This document shows, piece after piece, positions 11,819 to 24,557 of a stretch of DNA of 64,000 nucleotides. The translations under genes and the position numbers were made by a program. Source of the DNA: Myoxocephalus aenaeus (Eukaryota; Chordata; Actinopteri; Perciformes; Cottidae); the NCBI GenBank assembly GCA_038501785.1, contig JBAMJR010000042.1, forward strand, positions 1,082,501-1,146,500, given 5' to 3'. How positions within the stretch are numbered: the first letter of the stretch is position 1; each line of letters begins with the position of its first letter. The notes under the pieces are model-generated. The model saw only the letters and a program-made list of their open reading frames with translations. It did no database searches and was not told where the DNA came from.

Positions 11819-14800
11819 TTCAGATTTAGACTGTTGAGTAAGTATGAAACCTGTCATGCATTTGTTTAAACCGAAATAGGACTGTCCATGCTCATGTTTC
11901 CATTCCAGTTAGAAATCACTGAGCTATTCCTTCTTTTTTTTACACAGAGCCATAGAGTCGCGCTGACGCGTAACCCCAAACCGGTACAGTGTCACTGAAC
12001 TGGTTACGATCGGCAAAAGGTTAGTTAGAACTTCCCCGACGTGTTGTAAGGCGCCGTTGCAAAATTTCCGAGCGACCTTCCCCAGTCTTGGGCTGTAAAT
12101 CCAATTGATTAGTGGAGGGGAAAATGCAGAAAGATTCCCTGGGATGAAAAAGTTGGCCCCGGCAGTATTTGTGCATTCCTGGGACATCTGTCTGAAGCCG
12201 GACTTGATAAAGCGATGCAGCAGCACTCGACTTACACTCGCCTTTTCAATGCATCTTTTGTGATGTGTGCACGTCCCAATCTGACCCGTCAATGGCTGAT
12301 GGAGTAGCGATCGCACACGAGAAGCGACTGTAAAACGGTGGATAATTATTATACTCTATAAATTCTTCGGTATTTTTGCTGCCTGCTCTATTAATGGTCT
12401 TGTTTTACAGAAGCACAGCGGCTAACGAAGCGCCTACAAACTTTCATTTGGAAACAGCTAAATCAGCAAAAGGTTTCCTTCTCCTCTCTTCCTTTTGCGT
12501 TAGAGGTCTTGTGTCGCCATGCCGTCCACACCTCACGGAGATCGGAACAGCGCTACCCAGGACACCTCGGCATGTGGTCCGGCTGATCGGATCCCAATGC
12601 AAGATCTGATCTGGGGGGCAGACTTGACAGCTAATGCCTCGTGGCATATGACGACTAAAAATAAGACGAGTGTAACCACAACCTCATGTAGCTATGGTAT
12701 GTTTATTATCTAAAATTAGATGTAACCTATTTCACGTTTTCAGCTTTTTGCCGATACAAGAAAGATGGGCTCGACTTCTCATTACAGCGCTACATGCCCT
12801 GCATGTTGGATTTCATCCCATTTATTTCCTCCAATGGAGCCTGGAAGTTGTGCAGCATTATTTGCTCCACACTTAATATTCACAACTTGTCCGGCGGCGA
12901 CAGAGCGCCTTGAGTGAAGGGTAAACAACTTTGTGATGATTCCCGGACACGGACAACGGACTTTTGTGCATTTTGATAAACAGCTACAACACTTTCAGTC
13001 GTCAACCAAGGAAACTGCTTGAAATGTCATCATCCGTCCCCTTCGCACTGGCTGGAAACAGATATCTGTGAGAAGTGATTACTGTGTGGGCGACTCGGGA
13101 CACAATCCACAACCGTTGTTCGGTGCAAAAAATGCATTCTAAAGTTCAGCTATTACGTCGCGTCAGGACGAAACCAGTGGTTATCTGAGTCACGGCAGTT
13201 GTTTTATGGGTTCTTTGACTGAGATTGAGGACCTCGTCCTGGCAGCTAAGCTGCATGCGACTGCCAGGAAAGTGTCCCTCCTTTGTGTCTCTCTCCAAGG
13301 AAACACAGTTTCGGGGGAGAAGGACTGCTAAACTCGAGGCCTGGGCATTTTGTCCCTCATCCCGTACAGTCAGGTCCCTGTGAAGGGGGTCATCAGAGGA
13401 CATGTGTAGGAGAAAGCAAGCAATAGTGTGTGTGGGCTGTTTGTTTTCCCTTCCATTAATGTGGTTCTCACAAAGCTGCTGCATTCCCACAGAATCAGGC
13501 GTGACATGTATCTGTTGTTTTAAGATAGACTTAAAAAAGGGCCTAAAATCACAGTCTTACAGACGGTTGTCTCCTGAATGACACATCTTATCTATCAAGG
13601 TCTTATCTATCAAGGTTTGATCTTGCGTGTCACGCTTTGACATCTAACAGAGTAACAGTGGATGGAATTCTTCAGGAATCCATTCAATCCACGTGGACGA
13701 TGACGCCGCATGGAGTACCACACTGAGGCCAAAGTCAACAGAGTCCTGGTCATTCCTCAGGTTCGTTATTGCTGAGCCGAGAGATGATAACAGCAGTGAT
13801 AATGATCGGAGCCGTGTGGGCTGACGGCAGCTTTGTCACCGAAAATGCGAAATTTTTCCAAGAGGTTCGCTTCCCGAGACCATGAACAGATCACACAAAG
13901 TCTTCCTGAGGACAGGAGGGTCATGGCTAAATGAAAAGCATGTGAACCCGTCTCTGCACTCAGGCTGCCTTTCTCAGAAAATCTGATAAAAAGTTGTGGC
14001 GCACAGTTTTTTTTACATTTGCTTCTATTTTTATGTTGATACTGATTATCAGTTCAACACATAACAACAAGGACGCTGTCCTCGAAAGTCTTTTTTTAGA
14101 TATTCCTTTATTAGAGGGGACATTTGCAATTTTTTGTGTGACAATCTAAGCTTCTGGTGAGGTTTTCAAATGAAGTTACGAATGTTTGTCGTCATGTTTT
14201 ATGTCATCGCCCTGAAAAAAGAAGAATAAATCCTTGAACAAAATCCTCATTTTGAATAAAGTGATTCATCGGATTAAATGGGTTGGTCTTAAATTACTAG
14301 AATAGTGCTAGCGGCAAAATAGATCGTGTTATTGTGGTTATATGAAAGTAATGTATGGTGCCGTAAGATTGCTGTTTTTTTAAAGCTACGCGTCATTAGA
14401 ATTTAAAACTTGATTGTCACCGTTATGAATGAAGCCTGGATCTATTCTTCACAGCCCTAATAACCACAGTATTTTACACGTCTGGGGGAACTTGATTGCC
14501 CCTCCCCCCCTCTATTTAATTGCTTCATCGTTCGGTCAATCAAATGGGAGAAAGTGTTGTGGGTAAAGCCCGTCTCAATCAAAAGGAAGCTCGCCTTTCA
14601 GGCTGCAGACCGGGCAGCCGAGTCGTGTAATCGCTCCAACGCAGGACTGAAGGGCCGAAAGTTCAGCCAATCCGCGTTGGTCATGTCTGGAGTGTACTCA
14701 TTTACACAAAGCAGAAAGTCTAGTTTACTGTACACACGCGCACTAGAACAACAACACTGTCGGATCATATCAGAGTCACCGGACAGCCTGTTGATGACAG

Positions 14801-14930
14801 CAAGCGGTCAGCAGCTCGAGGCTCAAACACACACTGGATGCACAACGCTTCCATGAACGTTCAGGTGATCATCACGGCTGATGTTTCCAGCATCCGGCTG
14901 GTAATCACGGAATTGTTCATGGGAGCATCA

Positions 14931-14977
<47 letters not shown>

Positions 14978-17900
14978 ACCGTCTTTAACGTGCCGATCCT
15001 GTCCAGCAGCAGTGTTCACCGTCTTGGTGTGCGCGCTTTTGCGAATACTCTTTTCACATGTTTTTTTTTTTACTTTTCACATTAACGGAAGGAAAAACAA
15101 AACGCACGCCAGCTATTGCTTTCTCCTACACGTGTTCTCTGAATCACTGAAGCTTGTACAAACAGCTTCGCTGTGACATCCAATCTCTTTTATTGCGCCA
15201 TAAAGTGTTTGCGTGTGCGTCCGAGCCCCCGACGGGACAGGAAGTGAACGTGACCACGTCTGCTGCCAAAGTGTGAAGGCCTCTGCACTCACCGGGACGT
15301 AGAAGGTGTTCATCTTGGGATCCTCATTGGCGGTGAAGAGCATACCTGACGAGGAGACAGTGTGAGGATTTTTTTTTAAAAGGAGCTCATCTCTGGGGTA
15401 AACGCTGGATTTAGTTCCAGTATATGTGAAGGCCTGTGTTGCATTTTTAAAGATGAAATTGCTATGTGAAATAAAGAGGCTGATACAGACTTGAATTTGC
15501 ATATCCTAAGGCTGAATACCCTTAAAATCATATTAATTAAAACACTTCCACATTAACATCTCACGAGTGTGCAGGCGTGCTACTCGTCCAAAGTGTTTTA
15601 CTGACATCGTTATCTGCCAATATTCAGTCAAATATGTGATCAGCACATCAGTATTTATGCTTTTCTACTCTCTGATAATGTTACATTGTGAAGAACCAAT
15701 CTATGTTTTAGTCAACAGCAGGAGAGCTGGTAACCGTGGCAGCACCACTAATGGCTAACGAGGTTACATTATGATGCGTTCAGGCTCTGCTCGGTGAAAA
15801 TGTGTATTGGGGCAAAGGTAAATTATAACGTTATGATGTGTTCACATGCAATCTTTTAAATCTTGTTTTGGTGAGCAACTTGAATAAATCCAGTTGTTTT
15901 AAGATGTTTTCATAGCAACATAAATATACATTAATTATGAGCTGTTTACACTTAGCTTTAATAATACATCAAAACTAATAATATATATTTTTAATCAATA
16001 AAAATACAATCTCTAATTTCCTTATTTGAAGTGTGTTTTTATGAAGAAATTACTATAACAAAAGTAAAAAGTTAACATTTTTGATAGTTTACCGACTTCG
16101 GAAATATTTTTGGGGGACGATGGCCAAATAAATAATAGACTGGAAACTTCTAGAGCAGCTGCTATAATCAATGAAAATTAGATAAAGGATCTCTAGAAGT
16201 TATATTTGCTCCCATTTTTCCTTTGTGCTGATCCGATCCGTGACTCTGATCTTTTTATTTATTTATTTAAAATGTATTTAAGCAGGAAAAGCCTCATTGA
16301 GATTAAAAATCTCCTTTACAAGAGTGTCCTGGCCCAGACAGCAGCAGCACATTAAAAACAGTTTCAGACATACAACATAAAACAGTGACAGAACATTTTT
16401 AGATCACAGCATGAGTAAAATACTAAAACTAAGACTCAAGTCATCATATCCTAGTTTTCACAGGTGCACATCCTCAGTCAAAAACATCTACAACCAGATG
16501 AACCTTCCTCCAACTCTTTCCATCTATTTTTAAAAACACCTAGAGGACCGGCTCCCGGAGACCCAAATCAGTCTGCAGCCAATTCCAAGCCGCAGGAGCA
16601 GCAAACCTAAAACCCCTTTTTCCCATTTCGAGACGGACGTTGGGGACAGATAGCAAGAGTAGGCCTTGCGCACTGGATCTGAAACGTGAGGTTATTGATC
16701 CGTTGCACCACTCGAGATTATTCGATTGTATAAATGAAACTTGGATTGTACGGCCCCAAAGTTGTTCGAGAGTTTGTAAAAAGATATTGTTAAACAATAC
16801 TTTCACTTCAAATAAATCAAAGACTTTTCTCCACTTTTGATTGAGAGTTCAGCGTGGAGGCCGGGGACGCAAATCAAAGTAATGAGAGTCAGTAACTGAT
16901 GTAGAAACTGAAACAATTGTGTGGGTGAAGTACTCCTTCAAAAAGGCTGAACCCTCATTTAAAAAGCAAATTAAAAACTAAATCTTAGATTTAAAGAAAG
17001 ACAATAAGTCGGGACCAAACCGTGACTTTTATGTGAAAGTTCACAATCCTATCGCTGCTGGTGAAAACCGATTGGCATGCAGGGACACAGGACAAAGTCA
17101 AGCGGTTTGAACTCTGCTGTAAGACGGCGCCACCCAGAGGTCACAGACGGTTCTATCCCACCACCAGATGTCATCCCTTTACTTTTCTATGGATCTCCTC
17201 TTGTTCTCCTGCTTCGTCTGACACTTGCCTGCGTGGGACCAATGAACTCTATCCTATGTCAGGATTCTGTGGGGGAAGTCTCACCTGAGTTTGGGTAGAT
17301 GCAGACATCGTTGATGTTGGTCTGAGGCTGTATGGAGGAGAAGGCCTTACCCTGTGGTGAACAGACGGAAATAAATAAAGGATAAACGGAGTCAGAGGGA
17401 GTGCGGAGCGGGTCGGGTCCTGTGAAGGCTGTTCACTGAATCTTACGGTGTCTTTGTTCCAGAGCTTTATGATCTTGGAGTCGGCGGACACCACCAGGTC
17501 CAGGTGATCGTGGAAGTTGAGCGACTTGATTGGCAGGCTGTAGAAGTGGTCTTTGACCAGCAGCGGCCGGCTGGAGCGCAGGTCATACATCAGCACCTTC
17601 AAGACACAGAAGCAGAGGGCGGAGGACGCCCCGGGCAATTCATGAAAACCATTTAAAGCGCTTTATTTGGGGGGGGGAGGGGCTTCAGAATGTGTCCTAG
17701 ACCCTTGTGTTGTCCCCGACTGTGCTCATTACATGTTATGACTAGTAGCAACAGTGCAACCTGTAAATATAAATGTGTTACATGTTGATGAAGTTATGTG
17801 CCTGGATTTTGTGCCGTTGGGAGTGCTGACATGGCTCCATTAATTCAAAAGAAGAAAATTGCGCTCCTTTTGAAACCAGTGCAAAGTGTTAAAGGGCGGA

Positions 17901-18154
17901 GTGACGTCTATGAGGGGCCGTTTAGGCCATAACTATTGAGACACTCACTCATACTCTGTAAACCTATGCACGGTCATATATAAAACACTATACATACTCG
18001 TCTGAAACACTTACGCATACATATGAGAAACACACACGCATTCATATATACTTCTGTGTCATATACACATACATATGAAATGCTTACATGCATACAAGTG
18101 AAACATTTATACGTATCTATCTGAAACAGTCATGCATGCACATATGAAAATGCA

Positions 18155-18242
<88 letters not shown>

Positions 18243-21200
18243 GAACACTTATACATTCATAACTGAATCTCTTGCATATGATTACAAAGATATAAAAAGT
18301 TTAGATACATGTGCAAGTGTTTCACATATATATGTATACATGTTTCAAATGTGTATGTATAAGTTTTTCAGTTACATGTATGTATGCTCTTACATGAGGA
18401 TGTGCAAGCGTCTCACATGTATTCATACAAGTCATTTCAGTAGTGACCGTGAGAGTGTTTCAATAGTGAATGTACGAGTGTTTCAGTAGTGTGTATGAAA
18501 GACATCTCACTAGCATACGGAAGGTACTTCGGTTGAACCGGAAGGCGGAAGCAAAGAGTGCAAGCGCCAACGGTCAAGTCCGGTAAAGTTGGAAAGAGAT
18601 TCACAGATTCAGACTTCCAGGATCAATAACTCTTTCACTAAACGGTGTTATAACACAAACGACACCTCTCTGTAATCAATTACTTCACTATTATGAATTG
18701 TAGCATTACCAAAATAATTTCATACATCAATGGGCGCCCCTTTGTACTACTACAGTTGTTATTTTGAAGAAATATGATTTCTATGAATGTGACTATTGGC
18801 TATCAATTGCAATTAAATATTAATAAATACATTTAAAAAAAATCATAGAAATCATATTTCTTCAAAAGGACAACTGTAGTACAACAAGGGGGAGCCCAAT
18901 GACGTAGGACATGATGTTTGTCTTTTTAAACTTTATTAATGTGACCCTATTGAATATTAATAAATATTCATAGAAATCATATTTCTTCAAAAAGACAACT
19001 GTAGTAGTACAAGCCCATTGATGTAGGGAATTATTTTTGTCTTTTTAAACTTTATTACTGTGACGCTATGGAATATTAATTGCATTAAATATTAATACAT
19101 ATTCATAGAAATCATATTTCTTCAAAATAACAACTGTAGTAGTACAAGGGGGAGCCCATTGATGTATGAAATTATTTTGGTAATGCTCCAATTCATAATG
19201 GTGAAGTAATTGAATATTTTCTGCATTGCACGTTGCAGACGGTCCCTGCGCCCCTGTGCGCGCTCGTCTCACAGCGGCTGCACATAGAGACCAATGTTAT
19301 CCGTACAGCTCGGAGGACGACCCCTTTTTGTTAAATGAAGGTTGTAGCTTGTTGTCTGATCACTACGATTACAGAGAGGTGTCGTTTGTGTTATAACACC
19401 GTTTAGTGAAAGAGTTATTGATCCTGGAAGTCCGAATCTGTGAATCTCTTTCCAACTTTACCGGACTTGACCGTTGGCGCTTGCACTCTTTGCTTCCGCC
19501 TTCCGGTTCAACCGAAGTACCTTCCGTATGCTAGTGAGATGTCTTTCATACATACTACTGAAACGCTCGTACATTCACTATTGAAACACTCTCACGGTCA
19601 CTACTGAAATGACTTGTATGAATACATGTGAGACGCTTGCACATCCTCATGTAAGAGCATACATACATGTAACTGACAAACATATACATACACATTTGAA
19701 ACATGTATACATATATATGTGAAACACTTGCACATGTATCTAAACTTTTTATATCTTTGTAATCATATGCAAGAGATTCAGTTATGAATGTATAAGTGTT
19801 CAACTATATATATATATACTGCATTTTCATATGTGCATGCATGACTGTTTCAGATAGATACGTATAAATGTTTCACTTGTATGCATGTAAGCATTTCATA
19901 TGTATGTGTATATGACAGAAGTATATATGAATGCGTGTGTGTTTCTCATATGTATGCGTAAGTGTTTTATATATGAGCGTGCATAGGTTTACAGAGTATG
20001 TATGTGTAAGTGTCTCAGTAGTGAGTGTGAGAGCGTTTCAATAGTGAATGTACGAGTGTTTCATTAGTATGTGTGAGAGTGTCTCAGTAGTTATGGCCTA
20101 AACGGCCCCTCATAGACGTCAGCCAACTCTTTGTGAGCCGACTCAGCTCAGGAAGCAGAGGAGGAATCTCGCGTCGCGTGGGCAGCTGATAGTTCACGGT
20201 GGCAAGCGGACACAGAAGCCGAGGCCCAGTGCCATGGAGCGCTCTGACTGGTGTCCAGCTGCTGCGTGGGGGTGCGTTTCGGGCTCACCTGTCCGGTGCT
20301 GGTGCCGACCGCCATGGCGAGGGAGCCGTTGAACTTCAGCGCGCTAATGGAGGGCAAGCTTTGCACTCTGTCGAGAGAAAAAAAACAAGTGAGACACGAA
20401 GAGAGAAATGTGACGCGATGGTAAACGCCGTTAGGAGGCTGAATCAGACCAAAGATGGGTATTACTGAAGTGTAATACCCAGTTTGTTTTGTTTGGTGCA
20501 GAAGATAAAGTGCTGTGTGGCCTCGCATGCATAGTCACGCTACGTACTCTGCTCCCTCGGCGAGGCTGCTCAGGGCGCAGTCCAGCACGCCCACTCGGTT
20601 GCGGACGCGAGGGTCCCAGCATTCGACCCGCCCCTGGTGGTCCAACGCAAAGACGTGTCAGACAAATGCGGGAAGGGTTGAGGACGAGTCAGGGCTTTAA
20701 ACTGATTTTCTAAACTATCTGGGATTCTTTTTGGAGACAAAAAGAAAAACGTCTCATGTTGGCAGCTCCTAACGGTTTGAAAAGACCTGAACTCAAACAA
20801 CTTCAAACAAGAAATGAAACAAAAGAAAGAGCTGCTATTAGGGACCACAAAATATATATGTATTAAAAGCCAATTTCTGCAAACATCTTACGTAAATATA
20901 TGAAAACAGACATTTTAAAAACAGGTGAAATCAAACCATTTCTTACTGAACGGTCGATGACAGAAACTCTTCGTGGGATTGTAACTGAGCCCTTTCCCTT
21001 TAAGCATTCATAGCACAAAGACACAGCATGCTCCATAAATAAGTCTTCTAATATTTTACAGCAACAACATTTAATCCTTTTTATGGGGTTTTATTCTTAT
21101 AAAACACATCTAGTATTTTTCGTCGAGGTGGCTGACGATTGCTAGCTACTCTAATCATCGATTTCAGACGCAGCGATCGAATGAACAAACTGGCATCAGA

Positions 21201-23251
21201 ACAGCTGTAAAAGTCTTAGTATTTTCTAGAAAGCACTAAGTAATGAACGGCCACACACACACACACATACAGTCACACACAGTCACACTTGTGTCTGCTA
21301 ATAACTGGCGCCTCATTTCACACACAGCCTGCCACGGCACTTACCTCAGAGGTTCCTGTGGCAAACAAGTGATGGACGGGGTTGATGTCACACACATTGT
21401 TTTCCCTGAGAAGTCAAGAGAAAACAAGCACCAGTTAATGTCAGACTTAAAGCGGTGCAACAGTCTGAATCTGGAGTCAGCCATCATTGGGTCATCACTG
21501 CACATAAACAGCCATGGCCGACACGTTGTCATACTTACGCAGCGTCCGTCTGAAGAGAGTTGAGAAAGCGCCCTTGTTCCAGATTCAGTCTGAACACCTG
21601 AGAACTGAACATTAAAAAAACACAAAGAAAACATTAACGGTGTCGCCCTGCGAGCGCAGGATGAACCTGAAAACACGCCAGAACGACAAGGTCGCCTCAC
21701 CTCGTGCCCACAAAATAGAGGTCGCAGGACGGGTAGTGGTAAGAAAAGGCCCGGCCGAACTTGGGAATACGCGTCTTGTAGTACTGTCCGTGCTGGGAGT
21801 GGAACTCCACGTAGCGGTTGGAGTGCAGAAACACCAACTGTGTGGACGCGGCGACAAAAACAGACAGGGAGATTTAAAGAAAGTGGAGTGAAAACGACCG
21901 CTGAAAGACAGCGAGGGGTTGACGACACCTGGACTTTTCCCGTAAAGTTAATGAAGTGTATTAAAAGCATAACCAGTTGTGCTATTCATAAATCGACTGC
22001 CGAGGACCCAAGGAAGGCGCAGCGTCAAGTGTGAACATAAAAACAAAACAATTCCAACGTCATCTAAAAAGTGGCCCCCACTGCCTCACCTTAGAGTAGT
22101 CATCAGACAGGATGTCGAAAGCCACAACTTTGAGAGAGAGAGAGAGAGAAGACAACTTAGCAACGTGGACGCACACGACACGCAACACAACAGGCAGGTG
22201 CGTCTACCGGCTTACCGTCCGAATCCAGACAGCGCTCAAACTTCAGGGACAGATGGTAGGTGTCGTAGCAGCGGATCCTGGGCTTGTAGGTGCCTGAGAA
22301 ATTAATGGCATGATCACGGCGGCCTGTTTTCCGACAAACGTCATCCTCACATTGAAGGCAGATTTGCTGGACCGCTCGTCCTGCGGTTTGTCTCACCTGC
22401 TGCCAGGATGAACTGACCGTCCCTGGACACTTTGATGGAGGTGCACACCGTGGGCATCTCAAAGTCCTGGATGAGCTCGATCCTGCGCTGGATGTCTGGA
22501 AAGAAATGTCTGATTAATGACGTTCGTTCCGAAGACGATTACCCAGTCTGAGGTGCTGAAATTGAAGGGGTCAACTCACCGACATCGCTCTTTTGCAACT
22601 GTCTCTTCTTCCGATCGGACAGCCACTGCGGAGAAGAGAGAAGAGGTGATGGGATTTAAAGCACTGCTTAGTGACAGCGGTACTTTCATCTCTCACCTCT
22701 GCTAGGAATATTTTAGACTAAGTCAGGTAACACCTATGGTGCACAGTGAAGGCTGAACTGGGGAGACCCCAGTGACGTCCTCCTGCTTAGCTCGCTGTGG
22801 TCACGTGTGTGGCACGTTGTCGAACAGACCTTAACGTTTCACTACAAAACGCCAGGACTACTGGTGTCACGGCTAGCTGCGTTAGCGAGCTAGCTCGCCT
22901 CAAGGCCAGGGAAGCAGTGGGCTTTCTGAGACCATGCGACGTGACCGGTGTTACGGTTTAATAAGCGACCGTGTTAACTGGCGACTTTCATCCGAACGCG
23001 TCCGTTGTTGTCGTAGTTACAGACAGAAAATAGGAAGAAAACACGTAGCTGCCGTCGTGAACGCCGCATTATTTAATTTGTATATAATATATTATTATGT
23101 ATATGAGAGGGTTTGACACTGTATTAAAAGACAGTCGCTTATTAAACCGTAACACCGGCGGTCAGGAGCCAGCCGCTGCTCTTACCTCCGGAAGAGACTT
23201 CCCGTGGCTCAAGTTGTAGATCTTCACGTCGTTCACGCTGGAGATCTGCAT
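5838..23251 (-). CDS. nol10: Nucleolar protein 10 (WD40 and NUC153), 21 coding exons
   Basis: Nol10 (yeast Enp2) is a nucleolar WD40 protein of the small-subunit processome, needed for 18S rRNA maturation. Exons, high to low: 23251-23186, 22625-22580, 22495-22397, 22293-22216, 22127-22090, 21837-21701, 21604-21539, 21405-21345, 20633-20548, 20367-20289, 17596-17447, 17351-17285, 15345-15293, 11779-11653, 9900-9821, 9681-9583, 9395-9303, 8893-8717, 7871-7561, 6965-6863, 6083-5838. All junctions are GT-AG and phases agree, giving 2262 nt or 753 residues (human 688). The N-terminal half is the WD40 propeller (e.g. GTYKPRIRCYDTYHLSLKF). NUC153 lies near residues 483-509 (DDRFKVMFENPDYQVD). An acidic Glu/Asp/Ser stretch at about 535-556 precedes the conserved KAGEEFRSF. 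The last exon ends in an RGG-rich tail absent from human. The start ATG is at 23251-23249 (MQISSVNDVKIY). No break was seen; gene identity is very secure, UTR limits are unknown. Confidence 0.95.
7040..7470. repeat. Degenerate repeat in nol10 intron 19
   Basis: Repeated phrases around tttccatgactttt occur at both ends (about 7068 and 7410-7445), as seen in a common fish MITE built on ccatgacttttccagg. The left boundary is near gttcttacag and the right near ggttcctgt. Class is uncertain. Confidence 0.35.
10076..10440 (+). mobile_element. hAT element end in nol10 intron 14
   Basis: The stretch opens with cagtggttctcaaacttctt followed by cacgccccactttggagga, the recognisable terminus of a common teleost hAT family. 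A matching inverted right end is not visible, so the copy is truncated or its far end has decayed. It lies inside the intron between the 11779-11653 and 9900-9821 exons and carries no transposase frame. Confidence 0.55.
11785..11816. repeat. (AC)16 microsatellite next to a nol10 acceptor
   Basis: An uninterrupted AC run begins a few bases from the acceptor of nol10 exon 14 (exon starts at 11779 on the minus strand). In the transcript it reads as a GT run immediately upstream of the splice acceptor tgttgtag. Confidence 0.85.
11817..14932. other. nol10 intron 13, little recognisable content
   Basis: Most of this 3-kb intronic stretch is unique-looking sequence. I see no exon of another gene and no clear transposon boundary. 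Poly-T/A runs and short open frames occur without coding features. Confidence 0.4.
14933..14976. repeat. (TG)22 microsatellite in nol10 intron 13
   Basis: A pure TG/GT dinucleotide run of about 44 bases inside the intron between the exons at 15345-15293 and 11779-11653. Confidence 0.9.
16250..16810 (-). pseudogene. LINE ORF2 C-terminus and 3' end, minus strand
   Basis: On the minus strand, 16700-16540 encodes PNVRLEMGKRGFRF then APAAWNWLQTDLGLRE, which has the W-N-L-x3-L-x-L spacing typical of the C-terminal end of LINE polyproteins. Below it, to about 16250, is an A/T-rich 3' end with a tttattta run, as expected of a LINE 3' UTR read on the minus strand. The copy is 5'-truncated and lies in nol10 intron 12. 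Clade is not assigned. Confidence 0.55.
17902..20121. mobile_element. 2.2-kb foldback element with long inverted arms
   Basis: Two arms mirror each other from outer ends tgacgtctatgaggggccg (17902 on) and its reverse complement ending at 20121. The left arm runs to about 18678 and the right arm from about 19368; a more diverged match continues inward to about 18835 and from 19080, with about 150 bases (19215-19365) present only on the right. The centre holds about 120-base direct repeats built on tcatagaaatcatatttctt. The same 82-codon open frame occurs at 18241-18489 (plus) and 19555-19803 (minus), confirming the mirror arrangement. No transposase frame is present, so the element is non-autonomous. 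Both ends are bordered by GACGTC, which is self-complementary and so ambiguous as a target-site duplication. It sits inside nol10 intron 10. Confidence 0.85.
18156..18239. repeat. (AT)n microsatellite inside the foldback left arm
   Basis: An uninterrupted run of about 42 AT units. The mirror position in the right arm (about 19804-19820) has only about 8 units, so this run expanded after the arms formed, or the other contracted. Confidence 0.9.
22945..23158. repeat. Small MITE in nol10 intron 1
   Basis: A perfect 25-bp terminal inverted repeat, ccggtgttacggtttaataa and on through gcgac at 22945-22969, is mirrored at 23134-23158. The 160-base interior is not palindromic and encodes nothing. 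The right end is 27 bases from the first nol10 splice donor. Family not recognised. Confidence 0.7.
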
Positions 23252-24557
23252 GGCGGACAGGGGGCAAGGCTCTGGTCACAAGCAACAGAGACCGCACGCC
23301 GGCTGAACTGCACCGTATCCACGTTGTTGCCTCGGAGTAAAAACAGGAAGTGAAGGTGAGTTCCCCGAAACAGGTCCGTGTAGAAACCACCGTGCCTGAA
23401 CATGAGTCCCCCCCACACTCTTAGTTAAGACCCCGAATAGGATATACTGTATACATAAATATATGTAATAATAAATACATATTTAGAATAGGCCTATTGT
23501 GTGTTAACAGTATTTACTTTGTTTAAGTTTACTACATTTGTTGAAGTTGCTGAAATCCGCTGTATTTTCAGTCTTTACATCGCCCACCTCAACACATTAT
23601 TACTTGATCAGATTAGGAGCTTTGATCCATATATATGGTCTATATATATTTTTAAATCTTAAACTATATATCATCTTCAGTCACCCCCCTGTGCTGAACA
23701 AATATATTGAACATGTAATGCAGGCCAAAGCCGGACACACAGATTGTACCACTTAGTCATCAATTGAGGAAATGTAAATCTGCATTAATGGACACACTGA
23801 ATACAATTTTATTGTGAAAACGTATGTGCACTTTTTCCTTGTGATACAATACATACAGACAATGAGGCAATACATATTCACAGTCCATACATAGCCTTTA
23901 TTTGTTATTATTATTATTATTATTAATATTAAATTATCATTATTTTTATCATAAAAAAATGGAGGCTCTGCCTCATATTTTTAGCTTTTGCCATTGTGAA
24001 TCGTGATGTCAGATCTCCATTGATGATGGCTTTTTTAATTCACCACGCATGACAGTTCCATGTTTAAATGCTAAACAATATTTTTTTTTCAAAGAAGTGA
24101 CAGCACAGTTTCAAAGTGACGGCCAACACATTCTGGTAACGTCTACTCAGATCACCTGGAGTGATGCAACAGCTCCTGTGATCCTAGAAGACAGTGGGCT
24201 GGCTCAGACTCTCTCCAACACCACAACACAGCACGGCCATGGAGATGACCTGGCGGTAAGAATCATTACTTTGAAAGCTTGCTTCTTTTAATTTTGTAAT
24301 TTCTTTCATTTGACTTCAAGTAGCCTCGCCATAACCAAGGGAAACTGGTAATATTATCCTGGGATACTCAATGTCTAAATGGAAGCAGAAAGAGGATAAC
24401 GTCAACAAAATCAATACATGTAGATTTACAAAGTCAGCTTAAAACTAAAGTAAATGCTTGTGATGATGGAGTTCATTCTGAAGGTTTGTCTGCATTGGTG
24501 CCAAATGCCTTGTGGGGAAGATTTTGACTGGGATGCGTCTGTGAAGCACTGGGAGCC
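23252..24557. promoter_or_regulatory. Divergent nol10 / atp6v1c2 intergenic region
   Basis: This 1.3-kb stretch separates the start codons of nol10 (minus) and the atp6v1c2 remnant (plus), so it should contain the nol10 promoter and 5' UTR near 23252-23430. The part next to nol10 is relatively GC-rich; from about 23440 it becomes AT-rich with a (tta) run near 23905. No TATA box or other site was convincing enough to call. Confidence 0.4.
24095..24254 (+). other. Unassigned exon-like open segment
   Basis: A 160-base open stretch is preceded by a pyrimidine run ending in aaag and followed by gtaaga, a good donor. One frame reads FQSDGQHILVTSTQITWSD then APVILEDSGLAQTLS, which looks like ordinary protein rather than repeat translation. 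I do not recognise the protein. It is 300 bases upstream of the atp6v1c2 start on the same strand. It could be an exon of another gene, a 5' exon, or an exon from a lost gene or transposon. Confidence 0.3.
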
